DNA of 64,000 bases from an uncultured Flavobacteriales bacterium (GCA_943787435.1 CALSMK010000021.1:1-64000); one strand, 5' to 3'; numbered from the stretch's first letter, positions 14,001 to 26,544 are shown. A program made the numbers and translations. Notes: generated by a model from the letters alone, not told the origin.

Positions 14001-17000
14001 GAACGTCGCTGGCTTACCTCGAAATGGCCACGGCCGTTGATCGCCTGTGATCCGAGTGTCAACATGACGTTCACAGACAGCATTTCACGGAAATTCGCAG
14101 GGGGCTATGTCATCCTACAGAGAGTTCCGTGCTGAGGACTGCGGCTACAACATTGCACAGACGCCACGCAGACCATTACGGTGAGGCGATACGGTCGCTC
14201 CTGTCTTGACGGTGACCGGCACCGGCACGATGTTGCCTTGACCGGTTGCTTGCTCTACGGCTGACACCACGGAGGCTACGAACGGTTCTCCAGACCTGGA
14301 CTACCTCGGACAACTGCAAGGTACTGTGACTGTGACCTACACGGTCTCCGACGTCCTTGAAGCATTCACTGCTCGGCACGGCGAGACGACGCTCACCGCT
14401 GAGGGCAGCTTCATCGTCACGCGTACCTTCACGGTGACCGCTCATTGACGCCGCGGCCAATGCGACGACGACTTCAGCGTCGACCAGACGTTGACCCTCA
14501 CGGATGACAGCGCTCCGACGGTCAGCCTCACGGCTCCCGCCGACTCTCACGCTCTACCTGGATGCCACCTGCTTCGCAGCGGACAGTCGCCCACCCTGTA
14601 TCGGGTGACGCGAGCGGCTTCCTCGTGGATGCCACGGATCATCTGCGACACCGATGTGGCGCACACCATCACGCATGCAGACGACACGACCTACACGGGT
14701 GCGAGTCGACGGCGTGGGCAGCTTCGAGCATCTGTGCGGACCTACACCGTGACCGTCGCTGGACGACTGTGGCAACAGCAGCTTCGGCCACCACGAGCCA
14801 CAACGATCGCGGTGCTCGATACGCTCAACCCGAGCCATCACGCCGGACTTCCCGAACGACACCATCATCTATGCTGACGACAGCAACGGATACTTCGATC
14901 CGACGCCGAGCAGCACTGGAGTGCTCCTGCGGTGGACTACAGCGACAACTGCAGCGGTGCAGGTGACAAGTCACCTTCGGTTCCGTCGGTCAGATCTGTG
15001 CCCACGGGCGGTTTGATCATCACAGCCATCGGGGACCCGAACGACGCCGCTTCCAGCATGCCGCTTCGTGGAGATCCACAACAGCAGCGATGCGGACATC
15101 GACCTCAACGGTTACGCGTTGCAGCGCTGGACCAACGGCAACTCCGGACCGTCCACGGGCAGCAACATCGACCTCAGCTCCATCGGAACGTTGGCGCCGG
15201 GCACGTATGCTTGGATTGCCAACAACGCTGGATTCTCCGGATGCTACGGCTTCGCTCCCACACTCGTGGGCGGTACGGGCGGACCGGCGGACAGCAACGG
15301 TGACGACAACATCGCCATCATCGACGGCAGTTCCAACATCATTGACATGTTCGGTGTGGCTGGTGAAGACGGCTCCAACACCTGTCACGAGTTCGAGGAC
15401 GGCATCGCTCTGCGTGCCGGTTCCAACACGGACCCGAATGGCGGTGCTTGGGACGAGTCCGGTTGGATTGTGTACAGCGACGGCTCCAGTGCCAGCGGTT
15501 GTACCGATCACAATTCGAACCAATCCCAGAACGCTGCGGACATTGCACCGCTGGTGGGCAACTGGGCCGGTGCAGCTCCGCCTGCTCCGCCGACGGACTT
15601 CAACGCGGTCGACATCTCGTTCAACGACGTGACCACGAGCTACACGGCTTCAGCGTGCTACACGTTCGAGCGCACGTGGACGATCACGGTGACGGACAAC
15701 AATGGCAACGCCACGACGATGACGTCCTTGCAGACCATCCAGGTCGCCGATACCACGGCACCGGATATCGCTGCGGACGCCGACGCTACGGCAGCCTGCG
15801 ACTTCTTCGACTTTGACCTCTCCGCAGGAGATGAGTCTGCCACGATTGCCTACACCAGCTTCGAGCGAGCCTCAGCACCGGGCGGTCAGTATCACGGACA
15901 CCGGGAGACGCGAGGCGTGGACCACGCACTGGTCAACAACGCCGGGCCAGGCCGATGTCAACTTCACAGCCGCCAACGGGTGGTGAGCTCGGCTTCTCCA
16001 GCTATTTCTACTACGCTACGGGAAGTCTGGACGGTCTGTCCACCGATGCTGATTATGCCGGTGTGACCTCCGTTTCACGGGGAGCGGTAGGATGCGTTAC
16101 ACGGACGGAGCTCAGGGCTTCCAGATGACGGACGTGGACGGCCGGATGGAATTGACCTTCGATGAGGTTGATGTAAGCGATGGAGGTGTAGCACTGAGCA
16201 TCGGACGCCTTCGTCCAGAGCACAGGATGGGAGGCCGCTGATTTGGTCCGCATCTGGGTTGTTGCCGATGGCGGCGAAGTCGACCTGTTGAACACAACTG
16301 GTCAAGACATCGATAACTTGGGAATTGAGGATCAATGGATCACTTATACCCTCGATCTCGACGGATATGACTCTGCTGAGCTTCACGTCAGTCTGGCCAG
16401 CAACTCAGGTTCTGAAACGCTGTACATCGACAACATTTCCTTCAGCCAAGGCAACAGCCCAATGGCGGCGCTTTTGGCCAACGGTTATGTGTCCTTCAGC
16501 GACAATGTCGAGTTGGCCTACGACGGAGGCGGCGATCACTTCGATGCTGCTCCTTGTGAGGGTGCTTACGACATCGTCTACACTGCCACGGACAGCTGTG
16601 GCAACATGACTGAGTCAACCAGCGCATTGTATTGATCGACACCGTTGCTCCGGTTGCTCGTCCGAGCCTGCGGACACGGTCTCTTCGCCGATGCGGATTG
16701 CACGCCGACTACATCGATGGTGTGCCTTACCCAACAGCTTCGTCGTCGGACAACTGCGATGCGGATGCGGCCATCACGTCTTACCACGTCGACAGTCCGA
16801 AGCAGTACGCTTGCTTGCCCAGCACGGGTGCATTCACGCCTGCAGCGGACGTACACCTTCACGGCGACCGACAACTGTGGCAATACAACACGCACAAGTG
16901 AACCGTTTGGTGACCGTAGTGGATACGATCAGCCCGACCTTCAATGTGCTCTGTACCTAGCTGCGCTACGGTGAACATCGATCCGTTCTGCTCAGCGAAC

Positions 17001-19906
17001 ACCAGCACGACATTGGTGGTGATGCCCACGGTTACGGATGCTACGACAACTGTGACAGCAGTGTGGACATGGAGATCACCCACGTGGACAGTCGCTCCGG
17101 TCTACACATTGCAGCGATCCGATGGCAAGCACGAAGGTCACGTACACCTTCGTGCGGACGTTCACGGTGACCGGCACAGGATGATTGCGGCAACCAACGG
17201 TGACGACGGTGACGCAGAACATCACGGCCACTGGACATCACGGCGCCGACATCCTGGCTTGCCCCGATGGCAGACGAGGTGATCTACCTTGGATGCCGAT
17301 TGCTTGGCTGACCTGACTCCATCACGGCCATGCCAGTGGCATCGGCTTCGAGCCTGTGACACGATGTGGAGCTTCACGACCTACATATTCGATGGGCTCC
17401 GACTACACCTGCTCCAATGCAGATGGTGAGGCCGAAGGATCCTTCACCTTCACACGGACATGGACGGTGACGGCCACCGACGATGTGGACAACAGCAACA
17501 GTCAGCAGCCACTCAGCCTGTACTGTGGTGGCATCGATTGGCTCCGCCCTGGCTACAGCGAACATGGCCTGAAGACTATGCACGACTGATCTGGATGCAG
17601 ATTGCATGGCTGACCTCGTCGCCTGCGCGGCAGGTGGCTACGGCATCTTCCGAGGACGCTTGTGACAGCAATGTCAGTGTCCATCAGCTCATGCGACCAC
17701 GACACGACGCTGTTCGCTGTCAACGTCGGACGCCATGCTGCAAGGTGGATTCAGCTTCATCCGCACATGGACGAGTCACGGCAACGGACGACTGCGACAA
17801 CAGCCACAGCGACGCACGATCAGACCATTACCGCCAACGATGTGACTGCTCCAGTGTCAGACCCTCGAAACACTCCCGACCTACACGGTGGAAGGGTGCT
17901 ACGGCGACGTCGACCTTTCACCAGCCGCTGCGGGTACACCGAGGCTTCTGCTGAGGATGGTTGTGACAGCGAGTTGGACGTCGATGTGACTTACACGCAC
18001 GACAACCTGGCCTTCAACGAGGTGGTGGGTGACTACAGCCTTGTCATCGACACCATCAGCGGACCTGAAGAAGGCGTCATCGGCATCGACCACGGTGCGC
18101 ATGTACATCGAGACAGAGAATGAAGGTGACTTCATCAGTGCTGTTGCGGGAGACATTGTGAACCCAACGGGCATTCGCACCACCACGAGCTTCTATCAGA
18201 ACGCCCTTGGTAGCAATACGGCGAACAGCTTGAGCGACTTGCTCGTGGCTGCAGACCCCATGCTCGCTTATGACTCGTGGGTGACCATTGGAATTGAAGA
18301 AGCGCCAAACTCAGGTGATGGTGAAGTCGAGACTTCAACCATCGGCGATTGGGCCGCGGCATTCGCAGCGGGAGAGGACCTGTTGATCAGCGACTTCTTC
18401 GGAGGCAGCTGGTACACCATCTTCCCGAACAGCGCAGCGGTTGCAGGCGATGACCATCGTGTGTTGCTCGGCCAGTTCACCACGGACGGACAGATGAGCG
18501 GACAGCTGTTTGTTCAAGTCTTCCCGAACGGTGTGGGCGCGGATGAGCAACGGATGAGCTTCACCTTCGGCGATTGCGCAGAGGATGACGACACTCCTGA
18601 GGGCAGCTATTCATTCACACGCCGCTGGGAGAGTGTGGTGACCGACGACGCGAACAACCAAGACACGGCTGTGAGTTATCAGCACATCATGGTTCTCGAT
18701 ACGGAAGCACCGCAATTGACCAACACATGTGACATCGAGAACGGTGAGACCGTTGCCTACGATTGTCCAGGTGAAGGTGTTCTGGACTTCGATCCAGTGC
18801 CTGTTGCTTGCAATGTGACAGCCATTGACAATTGTGACTCCGAAGTCAATGTGAACTTGTTCACGGAGACCACAGGTTACATCCCAACCAATGACATTCG
18901 GAATTACTGCGCACCCATGACACCGGAAGCCCAGAGTGGCAACCAGACGTGTGATGATCGCGCACCGGAGTCCATGCGTTTGTTCAACTTCCCAGGTCTG
19001 GATGACAGCTTTGTCATGGCAGACGGAGAGAGCCTGGTACAGGTGAAGTCTGACGGTAGCTTGGAGATCTCTATGGAAATGGAGAACGGCGACGGAACAG
19101 GAGGATTCATCATGACGGCTTCATATGGAGTGGGTCAAGACTGGACCACTTGGCAAGCCAGTGGAAGCAACTACAAGAAGGACTGCGCTGAAATCTATCC
19201 AGGCGAGGCCGTTTGGGAGGATTGGGTGTACTTCTTGATGACCGAGGGTAGCTTGGAAGGAACAGGCATGTATGCTGGGTCCAGCTTCTCGTTGTCGCAC
19301 CAGCCAGCCAATGGCTACTACGGCCTGCAAATGGGTCTGGGTGCAAACAACAAGAACAGCAACTACGGTGGAAGTGCATGGTTCTTCTGGCAGGGCAACC
19401 TGTTCATGGATGGAACTGACATGGGCCCAATGGCCAGCTCGGGTGACTTCTACATGGACTTGGACTGCTGCTTGGAATGGCAAGTGGACTACTTCTACAC
19501 AGCCTTGGATGACTGTGGCAACCCAACCGGCTTCAGCTACAGCGAAGCCATGGGCACAGACCTCAACGGAGGTGGAGCTGATGTTTCCGGTGGACACACT
19601 GGAGGGCCAGTTGACATCACCAACGTGGGTGGAATCAAAGAGCCCATCCGAATCACTGGACTTGCTCCGAACCCTACAGACAACCAGAGTCAGTTGACCT
19701 TCTTGGTCAACCAGAACATGCGTCTGAGGGTGGACTTGTACACCATGGAAGGTCTCCTGGTTCAGGAGCTCTATGAAGGCAATGCCGTCACGGGTGTCCA
19801 GTACATGATGGACATCGATGCCGATCAACTCGCAGCAGGTATGTACCAAGTGCGGGTGAGCAGCAACGTCTACTTGGCGGTGAAAAAGCTGCTGGTTGCG
19901 GACTGA
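2074..19906 (+). CDS. Giant A: secreted HYR/Ig-like repeat protein with T9SS type A sorting domain (about 5,900 aa if frameshifts are repaired)
   Basis: Signal peptide at 2074; continuous repeat homology carried through successive ORFs in different frames (2074-10305, 10112-10708, 10659-11234, ... 18029-19906); C-term GLAPNPTDNQSQLTFLVNQNMRLRVDLYTMEG...AGMYQVRVSSNVYLAVKKLLVAD. Many apparent single-base indels between 10.26 and 18.1 kb. Confidence 0.85.
2795..4260 (+). repeat. HYR repeat block, about 6 units in A
   Basis: Recurring DPVI.G.PSDI....D..C.A.V.WT.PT..DNC......H.SGD.FPVGTT.VTYTA.D..GN....F.V...D. Confidence 0.85.
4410..4985 (+). other. Non-HYR domain inserted in the A repeat array
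   Basis: FNTHQQGGWGSTSGGVHDNLNNNFDAIFPSGVTVGCSAGYEIVFTTADAIETYLPC...LVSQILTAKLNAQFD... breaks a repeat after AGDC and rejoins at GSVTVTFTATDEAGN. Confidence 0.75.
5300..6540 (+). repeat. HYR repeat block, about 5 units in A
   Basis: Units ADVADITQDSD, AMAQVDAETS, GMPTDTTISND, SLPDTTLSSE, TMSDITVNTA. Confidence 0.8.
9090..10600 (+). repeat. HYR repeat block, about 6 units in A (one frameshift near 10269)
   Basis: Units NMPADTTVTAD, QVPSNISVNSD, GLPADIAQGND, NLPSNITQTND, GLPADFSQTAD, GLPGDLSASND. Confidence 0.8.
10600..13660 (+). repeat. Block of ~97-aa repeats with LTVECDGAGN / GATG...TVTFTATDDCGN motifs in A
   Basis: Repeated EDTTAPS...DLTVECDGAGNLSDLNGWL...GGASASD.CS.VTWSNDF..LSDDCGATG.ATVTFTATDDCGN. 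Confidence 0.8.
12895..13260 (+). other. Second inserted non-repeat domain within A repeat array
   Basis: ITPVAIGVSSLIDAGPDGTWPHV...LTTTADPTSGNPQTFQINVTSLPTGGAIFRVVKTVADGSWFQANPQPLVLGINTITVSGVAFPRSVRVQFSDGD.. splits a unit between SDLCS and GVTWSNDF. Confidence 0.65.
15000..15560 (+). other. Lamin-tail-like (LTD) domain within A
   Basis: GLIITAIGDPND...FVEIHNSSDADIDLNGYALQRWTNGNSGPSTGSNIDLSSIGTLAPGTYAWIAN...: LTD-like pattern. Confidence 0.6.
15845..16460 (+). other. Beta-sandwich/jelly-roll-like domain within A
   Basis: After frame repair: FERASAPGGQY...MELTFDEVDVSDGGVALSI...DLVRIWVVADGGEVDLLNTTGQDI...AELHVSLASNSGSETLYIDNISFSQGN. Confidence 0.5.
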
Positions 19907-19931
19907 TTTCTGAACACCATTGAACATTGAG

Positions 19932-19962
19932 CGGGCTGCCTTCGGGCAGCCCGTTTTTTTTA
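19932..19962 (+). terminator. Rho-independent terminator after A
   Basis: CGGGCTGCC-TTCG-GGCAGCCCG followed by a T tract; UUCG tetraloop. Confidence 0.9.
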
Positions 19963-20193
19963 TGTCCAACCCTGTCCGCTTGGTATAAGGTTTGTCCGTC
20001 GATGAAATCAGGCAATTCGATGCACTTGTAAGTGTACATTTTCGACGAAATAGAGGTGAGTTCATATTCGTCGACTCTTATAGGATTGAAAACCAGTCAT
20101 ATAAACAGAAACAAAATATAAGAACACCCCGACCAAATATAATGATAGACGAATGAATTAGTGGGAAATTACAAGTGACCAAATCACGTCACG

Positions 20194-23100
20194 ATGAACC
20201 CTCTTCGTTTGCCCCCCGGCTTGGCCATTTCCTTCATTGGGATGGCGTTTTGCTTCGCTTCCGTTCAATCTGTTTACGCCGATACTGGCGGATGGCAAGA
20301 TTGTGATTCTTCATGTTATGTGACGTCTTACAATCCAGTCAACGACACGGTGGCTTGTCTCGAGGACCTCGACGCATATGCATGTGCCGCTTTGACCATC
20401 ATCGATACTTGCACCATGGCTCAGACCATTGCTGCCCAGGTTCTCGGCAATGGGGCAGACAGCGTGACCACTTGTTCAGCCATCACGTCTCAAGGCATTG
20501 GTCCGGATGGAGCCTTGCGCATGTATGGCATCTCGAATTCAGGGTTGGTGGACAGCGACTACTTCATTGAAACCGAAGTCGGTCTTTCTTTCACGCAGTA
20601 CAAGAATGATGTGGCCATCTTGACGGGGGAGATTGCGGCCGAAGACAACCCTGACCAACGGTTTGAGGTCTTCATTGTATATGAAAACAGGGTGGATGGC
20701 TCAGATTGGGACGGTGGATTTAAACATGACATCGCATGCATTCCCCCCACAGACACCTGGGACATTTATACCATGAAGCCCGATCAAAGTCACCTGCTGG
20801 GCAAGGGAGACTTAGAGGGAAGTTTAATTCGTGTGACGCACGCACCCAGTTCACAATATTTCGGTTTCCAAGTTGGAGAAGGGGCCAACGACCACAATTG
20901 TGAATACGGAGCAGGAGGTTGGTTCAGTTGGGAAGGGTCCATTTGCGGAACAGAGTTGGCTGGAGCCATGGGTGATGTGATCGTAGACCTGGATTGCCAA
21001 ACAGAGTTTGATCCCTGCAATGCCAGATCAACGGCTCATTTCAGTGCATACATCGAGGACTGTGGTGTGCTTCAGTACTCCTACGACATTGTTCGCCATG
21101 ACGATACTGCACCCATCATTGCTGGTGTGCCGGCAGACACCATTCAGGATTGTGAATTGCCATTGTTGGAGCCCACGGGTGTGACGGTGTCGGATGATTG
21201 CCCAGAGCCAGGCTTCCCGACTTTGACTTTTGAAGGGACCTTTGAAATTGATCCACAGGATGGACACTGCAAGACCTATGAGCAGCGTTGGCGCGCAGAA
21301 GATGCCTGTGGCAATGTGAGCGAGTCTTCAAGGTTCATTCACACGTACGACAACGTGCCGCCATCGATGGTCGGGCAGGAGATTTTGGAGTTGGAATGCG
21401 ACCAGTGGCCCGGTGGAAACGAGCCACCCTTTGACGTGCTGGCGGAAGCCGGTATCATTGATGTGCAAGACAATTGCCTCATGGACACCGTCTTGATCGA
21501 ATACGGTGTCATGTCGGGTGGTTGCCACTATGACCATGTCTTGACTTACACCCCCGTCGATGCCTGTGGCAATGTTGGGGAGAGCTTGTACCAAATTGTG
21601 GTCATCCATGACACCAGCCCACCCGTTCTGGTGGACATGCCCGCAGACACCACGGTGTCGTGTGCCACGGATCCATCAGTGGTGAACGCGGTTCCCACCG
21701 CCACGGACAACTGCGATCCAGATGTAGACCTGTCCGTCACCTCTGCCATTTTGGACGATGGCGATGGATGTCCAGAGACCTTCATCATTGAACGCATCTT
21801 CACCGCTGTAGACTGTGGTTACAACCACACCATAGACACCCAATATGTCCATGTTGTGGACACTGTGGCACCTCTGCTTTCCTTGGATTTGCCGGAGAAT
21901 GTTGTGTTGGAAGGGTGTTTTGGAGAGGAGGACCTGAGCATTGAGCAGTTGGGTGATGCCGAGGCCTCTGCCACGGACGATTGTGGCGAGGTCACCTTGA
22001 CGTTAACGCACACCGATCAGCTTATCGAGGTGTGCAGCAATGGAGCGGGCGCCCCAAGGGGGTTCCGCATCGCTGGAACGCACTTGGACTTTGGTTGGCG
22101 TGGACTGCACCGGAAACTCAACCTCCACGTCCGGAACGCAAACCATCGAAGTGCAAGACAATACCGCACCGTCCTTATCTGGCGATCCTGTGGTCACATT
22201 GGCCTGTGCAGATTGGTTGGACGGGTTCAGTGGAGAGGAAGCCCTCGCGGCTGGGTTCATTGTGGCATCAGACAATTGTTTGCTGGACTCTGTTTCGGTG
22301 GCCATCGTGGGCCAGCTCAGCGGCAGTTGCGCCGGCACCTTTGAAGTGGTGTATACCGCTGTGGATGCTTGCGGATTGACAACGGATGCATCACAGATCA
22401 TCGAGCTCTTTGACAACGTTCCACCCGCCTTCACCTTGTTGCCCGAAGACGGCACCCTGTCCTGCGACGGAGATCCGTTGCCTTATGCCGAAGGAGAAGC
22501 CGAAGCTGAGGATGCATGCGGTTCGGTCACCATCACGGCCTCGGACGTCTTGGTCATAGATGGTTGTGGAGCCACTGCGGTTTGGGAGAGAACCCTCACG
22601 GCCACAGACGACTGTGACAACATCACAACCCACATCCAACGCTTCCAGCGTGAAGACAATGAAGGCCCCACCATCACATCCTTCCCCGATGATGTGGAAG
22701 CGTCTTGTGTGTTGCCTGCTTTTGACCCATCAGCGGTCACGGCCATGGACAATTGTGATGTGGCCCCAGTCATCCAACATTTTGATGACACCGTGAGCTA
22801 TTCCTGCAGTGGCACATTCGTGGTGGAGCGCCACATCGTGGCCACCGACTGCGCTGGAAATGCTTCAGAGGCCATCCAAACATTGAGCGTGGTGGACGAC
22901 ATCGCGCCCGACATGATTTCAGCCGGAGTCATGGTGACATTCTCATGCTCTGAGTGGGTGTGCGACATCGACTTGCTTCAAGAGCAAGGCTTCATTTCCG
23001 CCACGGACAATTGTGGTGAAGTGGATTTGAGCGTGACTTGTTTTGCCATGTCGGGCGGGTGCATCGAGCCATTTGGGACATACACCTTGCAGTACACGGC

Positions 23101-26100
23101 CACAGACCCCTGTGGCAATGCATCAACGGCCGAACAGATTTTGGTCCTGGTGGACGAGGAGGCCCCCGTGGGTGTTCTGGAATGTCCTGCTGATGTCACC
23201 TTGAATCTGGACTCGGAATGCAACTATGAATTGGGTGCGCCCAGTTCGGAAGATCCTTGGGGTCAGGCGTCAGGAAGTGCCACAGACAACTGTGACGCCA
23301 GTCCTGAGATGACCTTGTCTTTCAGTGACGGAGAGCCCCAATCCTCATGCGGAGTTGGCGGGAACATCACCATTGAAAGGACCCACACGTTGGAAGTGGA
23401 AGACCGCTGCGGGAACATCAGCACCGAGACCTGCATCCAAACCATTGTGTTCTTGGATACCCACGGTCCAGAGTTGGAGGTTTCACCGGTGTTTCCTCAG
23501 AACATCTTTGACTGTGTGGCCAATACCGATACTTCCATCGCGGCTTTGGGTTCTCCCACAGTCATGGCCACAGATGCATGTGGTGGCGAGGTCACCGTGG
23601 ACATCTCATATTCCGATTCCTTCACAACGTCCTGCGCTGGGGACGACAGCCAGCCCCAAGGAAGTGCAACTTTGGAGCGCACATTCACGGTCACGGCCAC
23701 CGACTGCGTGGGCAATGAGACCACCTCGGAAACCACTCAGATCATCAATTTCTTTGACATTGAGGCGCCTGAGCTGACCTTGACCTGCCCGGCTGATGCG
23801 ACGGTCTTGGCCGATTCGGATTGCAATGCCGATTTGGCCACCGACGTGCTGGGTCTACCCGGTGTATTGGCCACTGACAATTGCGACACAGAGGTGTCGT
23901 ACACCATCGAATTTACCGATGTGGAGACCCCAGGGGACTGTATCGGAAACCGCACCATTGCGCGGACATTCACGGTGGAGGCCATCGATGACTGTGGCCA
24001 GACCGAGTCTGCGACGTGCACACAAAACATCACCGTTTTGGATGAGGTGGCGCCAACGGTGTTCTTGACTTGTCCGGAGGATGCTCAAATTGAATTGGAC
24101 GACAACTGTGCTTGGCCCGGCGATTCTGGAGCACCAGATGTGATTGTGGCGGATGGTTGCGATCCCTCTCCCGTCATTGAGATTTCCCATGTAGACCACG
24201 ATACGCTTGCCTTGTGCACAGGAGATGACTCAAGCCCTGAGGGCAGTTTCTCTTTCATTCGGACGTGGACGGTTCAAGCAACGGATGACTGCGGCAACAG
24301 CCACATGATCAGCTGTGACCAATTGGTGACACTCTTGGATGTCTTGGCTCCGATCAACCATGGTTTGCAAACCTTGACGACCGACACGTTGGTGCTGGAC
24401 AACGATTGTTCCGTTGATCTCGCACCGGCCTTGTATCCAGCGTCTTCGGCGGAGGATGCTTGTGATGGTGAAGTGGCCCTCACGGTCGATTTCACAGACG
24501 ATCCTGCTGTCTACGAGGCCCAGTCCGATGGCGTGGCCCTGGAAATCGACACGTTGACCATGAGCGGGGTGGCTGGAATGACCACGTATCGGCTCTACGC
24601 TTCTTTGACGGACCTTTCAGACGTGCTATCGGCCGTGGTTGGAGAAGGAAACGATGCCACATGGATCACCTCTACTGCTCCTTTCTATCAGCATCCCGCA
24701 GGTGGAGCGACTCCACAGGGAATCAATCCTCTGTTGTTCGAGGCATTCCCAGAGTTGGAGTTTGACTCTTGGTTGACCATTGGAATCGAACAGGCTCCTG
24801 ACCCAGGAAATGGGGAGGGAGATGTCCAGCTGCTTCAGACATCCACCTGGGTGCAGGAGTTTGAAGCCGGAAATTCAGTGGCATTGAACAGCGGCTTCGG
24901 CGATGGTTGGTTCTCCACCTCCAACACCACCAATGGCGTTCCAGATGCTTCTGGTCGGGTTCTCATTGCTCAGCTGACCACAGCGGGTCATTTGAGCGGC
25001 CAACTCTACTTCCAAATCCTCGAAGGAGGAGTGGGTGGAACAGACGTGAGGTACACGCTGTCGTTTGGCAACGCCTGCACCGAGGAAGACGGGCTGCAAG
25101 AGGGCAGCTACACGTTTGTGCGGACTTGGCAGGGTGTGGCCACCGACGATTGCGGCAATGCCGATACCCTTTACACCTTCCAAAATGTAGCCGTTCTGGA
25201 TACGGCCGCTCCGCAGTGGACGGAGACCTGCGGCTTGGAAAACGGGGAAGAAATCACGCTGCCCTGTGCAGGAGAGGAGATCCTTGACTTTGATCCGATG
25301 CCGGACCCTTGTCTTGTGGATGCGGTTGACCAATGCGACACAGAGGTGGGCATTGCCCGGTTCGATGACATTGACCCAGATGCCCCAACGGGAGAGGTTT
25401 GCAACGTGTGTGCACCGTCTGATCCCGCACCAACCAATGGCGGATTGACCTGCGATGGAGAAGCTCCTCAATCGATGCGCTTGTTCAATTTCAATGGTGC
25501 TGCTGAGGCCTCATTCACGCTGACTTCAACAGAGTTGTCTAGGGTTCAAGTGGGCTGTGACAGCAGCTTGCTGGTGACGTTGAACCTGTCGGATGGAGCC
25601 GGAGGGGGCTTTGTTTATGAGGCCACTTACGAAGGTGGATGGGATTGGGAAAGCTGGAGCGGAGACGGTCATCCCGGTGAATCGGGGACGGGAGGTTCTT
25701 ACAAGCAAGACTGTCCTTCAATTTTTGACGGAAACCCAGTGTGGTTGGATTGGCATTACTTCATCCTGACAGGAGGATCTCTGGAAGGAACGGGAACCTA
25801 TGAAGGGAGTTCGTTCAACTTGTCTCACCAGCCATCGAGCATGTACTTCGGCTTCCAGGTGGGTGCAGGAGCCAACAACAAAAACGAAGAATATGGAGCC
25901 AGCGGCTGGTTCTTCTGGGACGGACAGTTGGTGTTGGATGGAGTGGCCCAAGGAAACTGGGCTTCCAGTGGTGACATCTTCTTGGACTTGAATTGCTGCT
26001 TGCCCTGGGAGGCTGAGCACGACTATGTGGCCCAAGACGATTGCGGCAATGCAGTCGCCTTTGAGTACACCGTCACCAATTCAGGAATCCCATCGGAGAC

Positions 26101-26437
26101 TGGAGCAGGTCTGCAGGGCAATGGCCACACCAGTGGCCCAGTGGTCTTGGCAGGAGGGGCTCCGGCAAAGTCGCCCATTCAAATTGTGGGCTTGATGCCA
26201 AACCCCACTTCCGACTTGGCCCAATTGCAGTTTGAGGTGTCCGAATCTCAGCGGTTGACTGTTCGTTTGCACACGATGTCGGGCGGACATCTGATGGATT
26301 TGTTTGATGCCGTGGCTGAGCCCAACATCATTTATCAGTTGCCCATCGATGTAGCGGGCATGGCCTCCGGCTTGTACCAACTCAGAATTGCAGGGTCGGA
26401 ATACAGCGAGGTGAGGAAGTTATTGGTCTCAGAATGA
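20194..26437 (+). CDS. Giant B: secreted Ig/HYR-like repeat protein with T9SS type A sorting domain; one apparent frameshift near 22,050
   Basis: Signal peptide-like N-term; ORF 20194-22344 and ORF 22040-26437 overlap, with repeat homology crossing at CSNGAGAPQGSASLERTWTL; C-term GLMPNPTSDLAQLQFEVSESQRLTVRLHTMSGG...ASGLYQLRIAGSEYSEVRKLLVSE. Confidence 0.85.
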
Positions 26438-26457
26438 GGGTATAATCAGGCGAAAGA

Positions 26458-26496
26458 CACATGAGAGAGACGCGAAATTCGCGCCTCTCTCATGTG
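26458..26496 (+). terminator. 17-bp-stem hairpin after B (no clear U tract)
   Basis: CACATGAGAGAGACGCG-AAATT-CGCGCCTCTCTCATGTG, one wobble/mismatch. Confidence 0.55.
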
Positions 26497-26544
26497 TTCA
26501 ATAAGGAAGGCGTCACCGAAATTGACGGCTTTGAGAATACAAGG

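Noticed and set aside
10262-18100. Programmed frameshifting or many separate small genes inside A
   Set aside because: Indels are irregular, lack slippery-site plus stem-loop context, and the same pattern is found in tuf and glnN; sequencing/assembly error is simpler.
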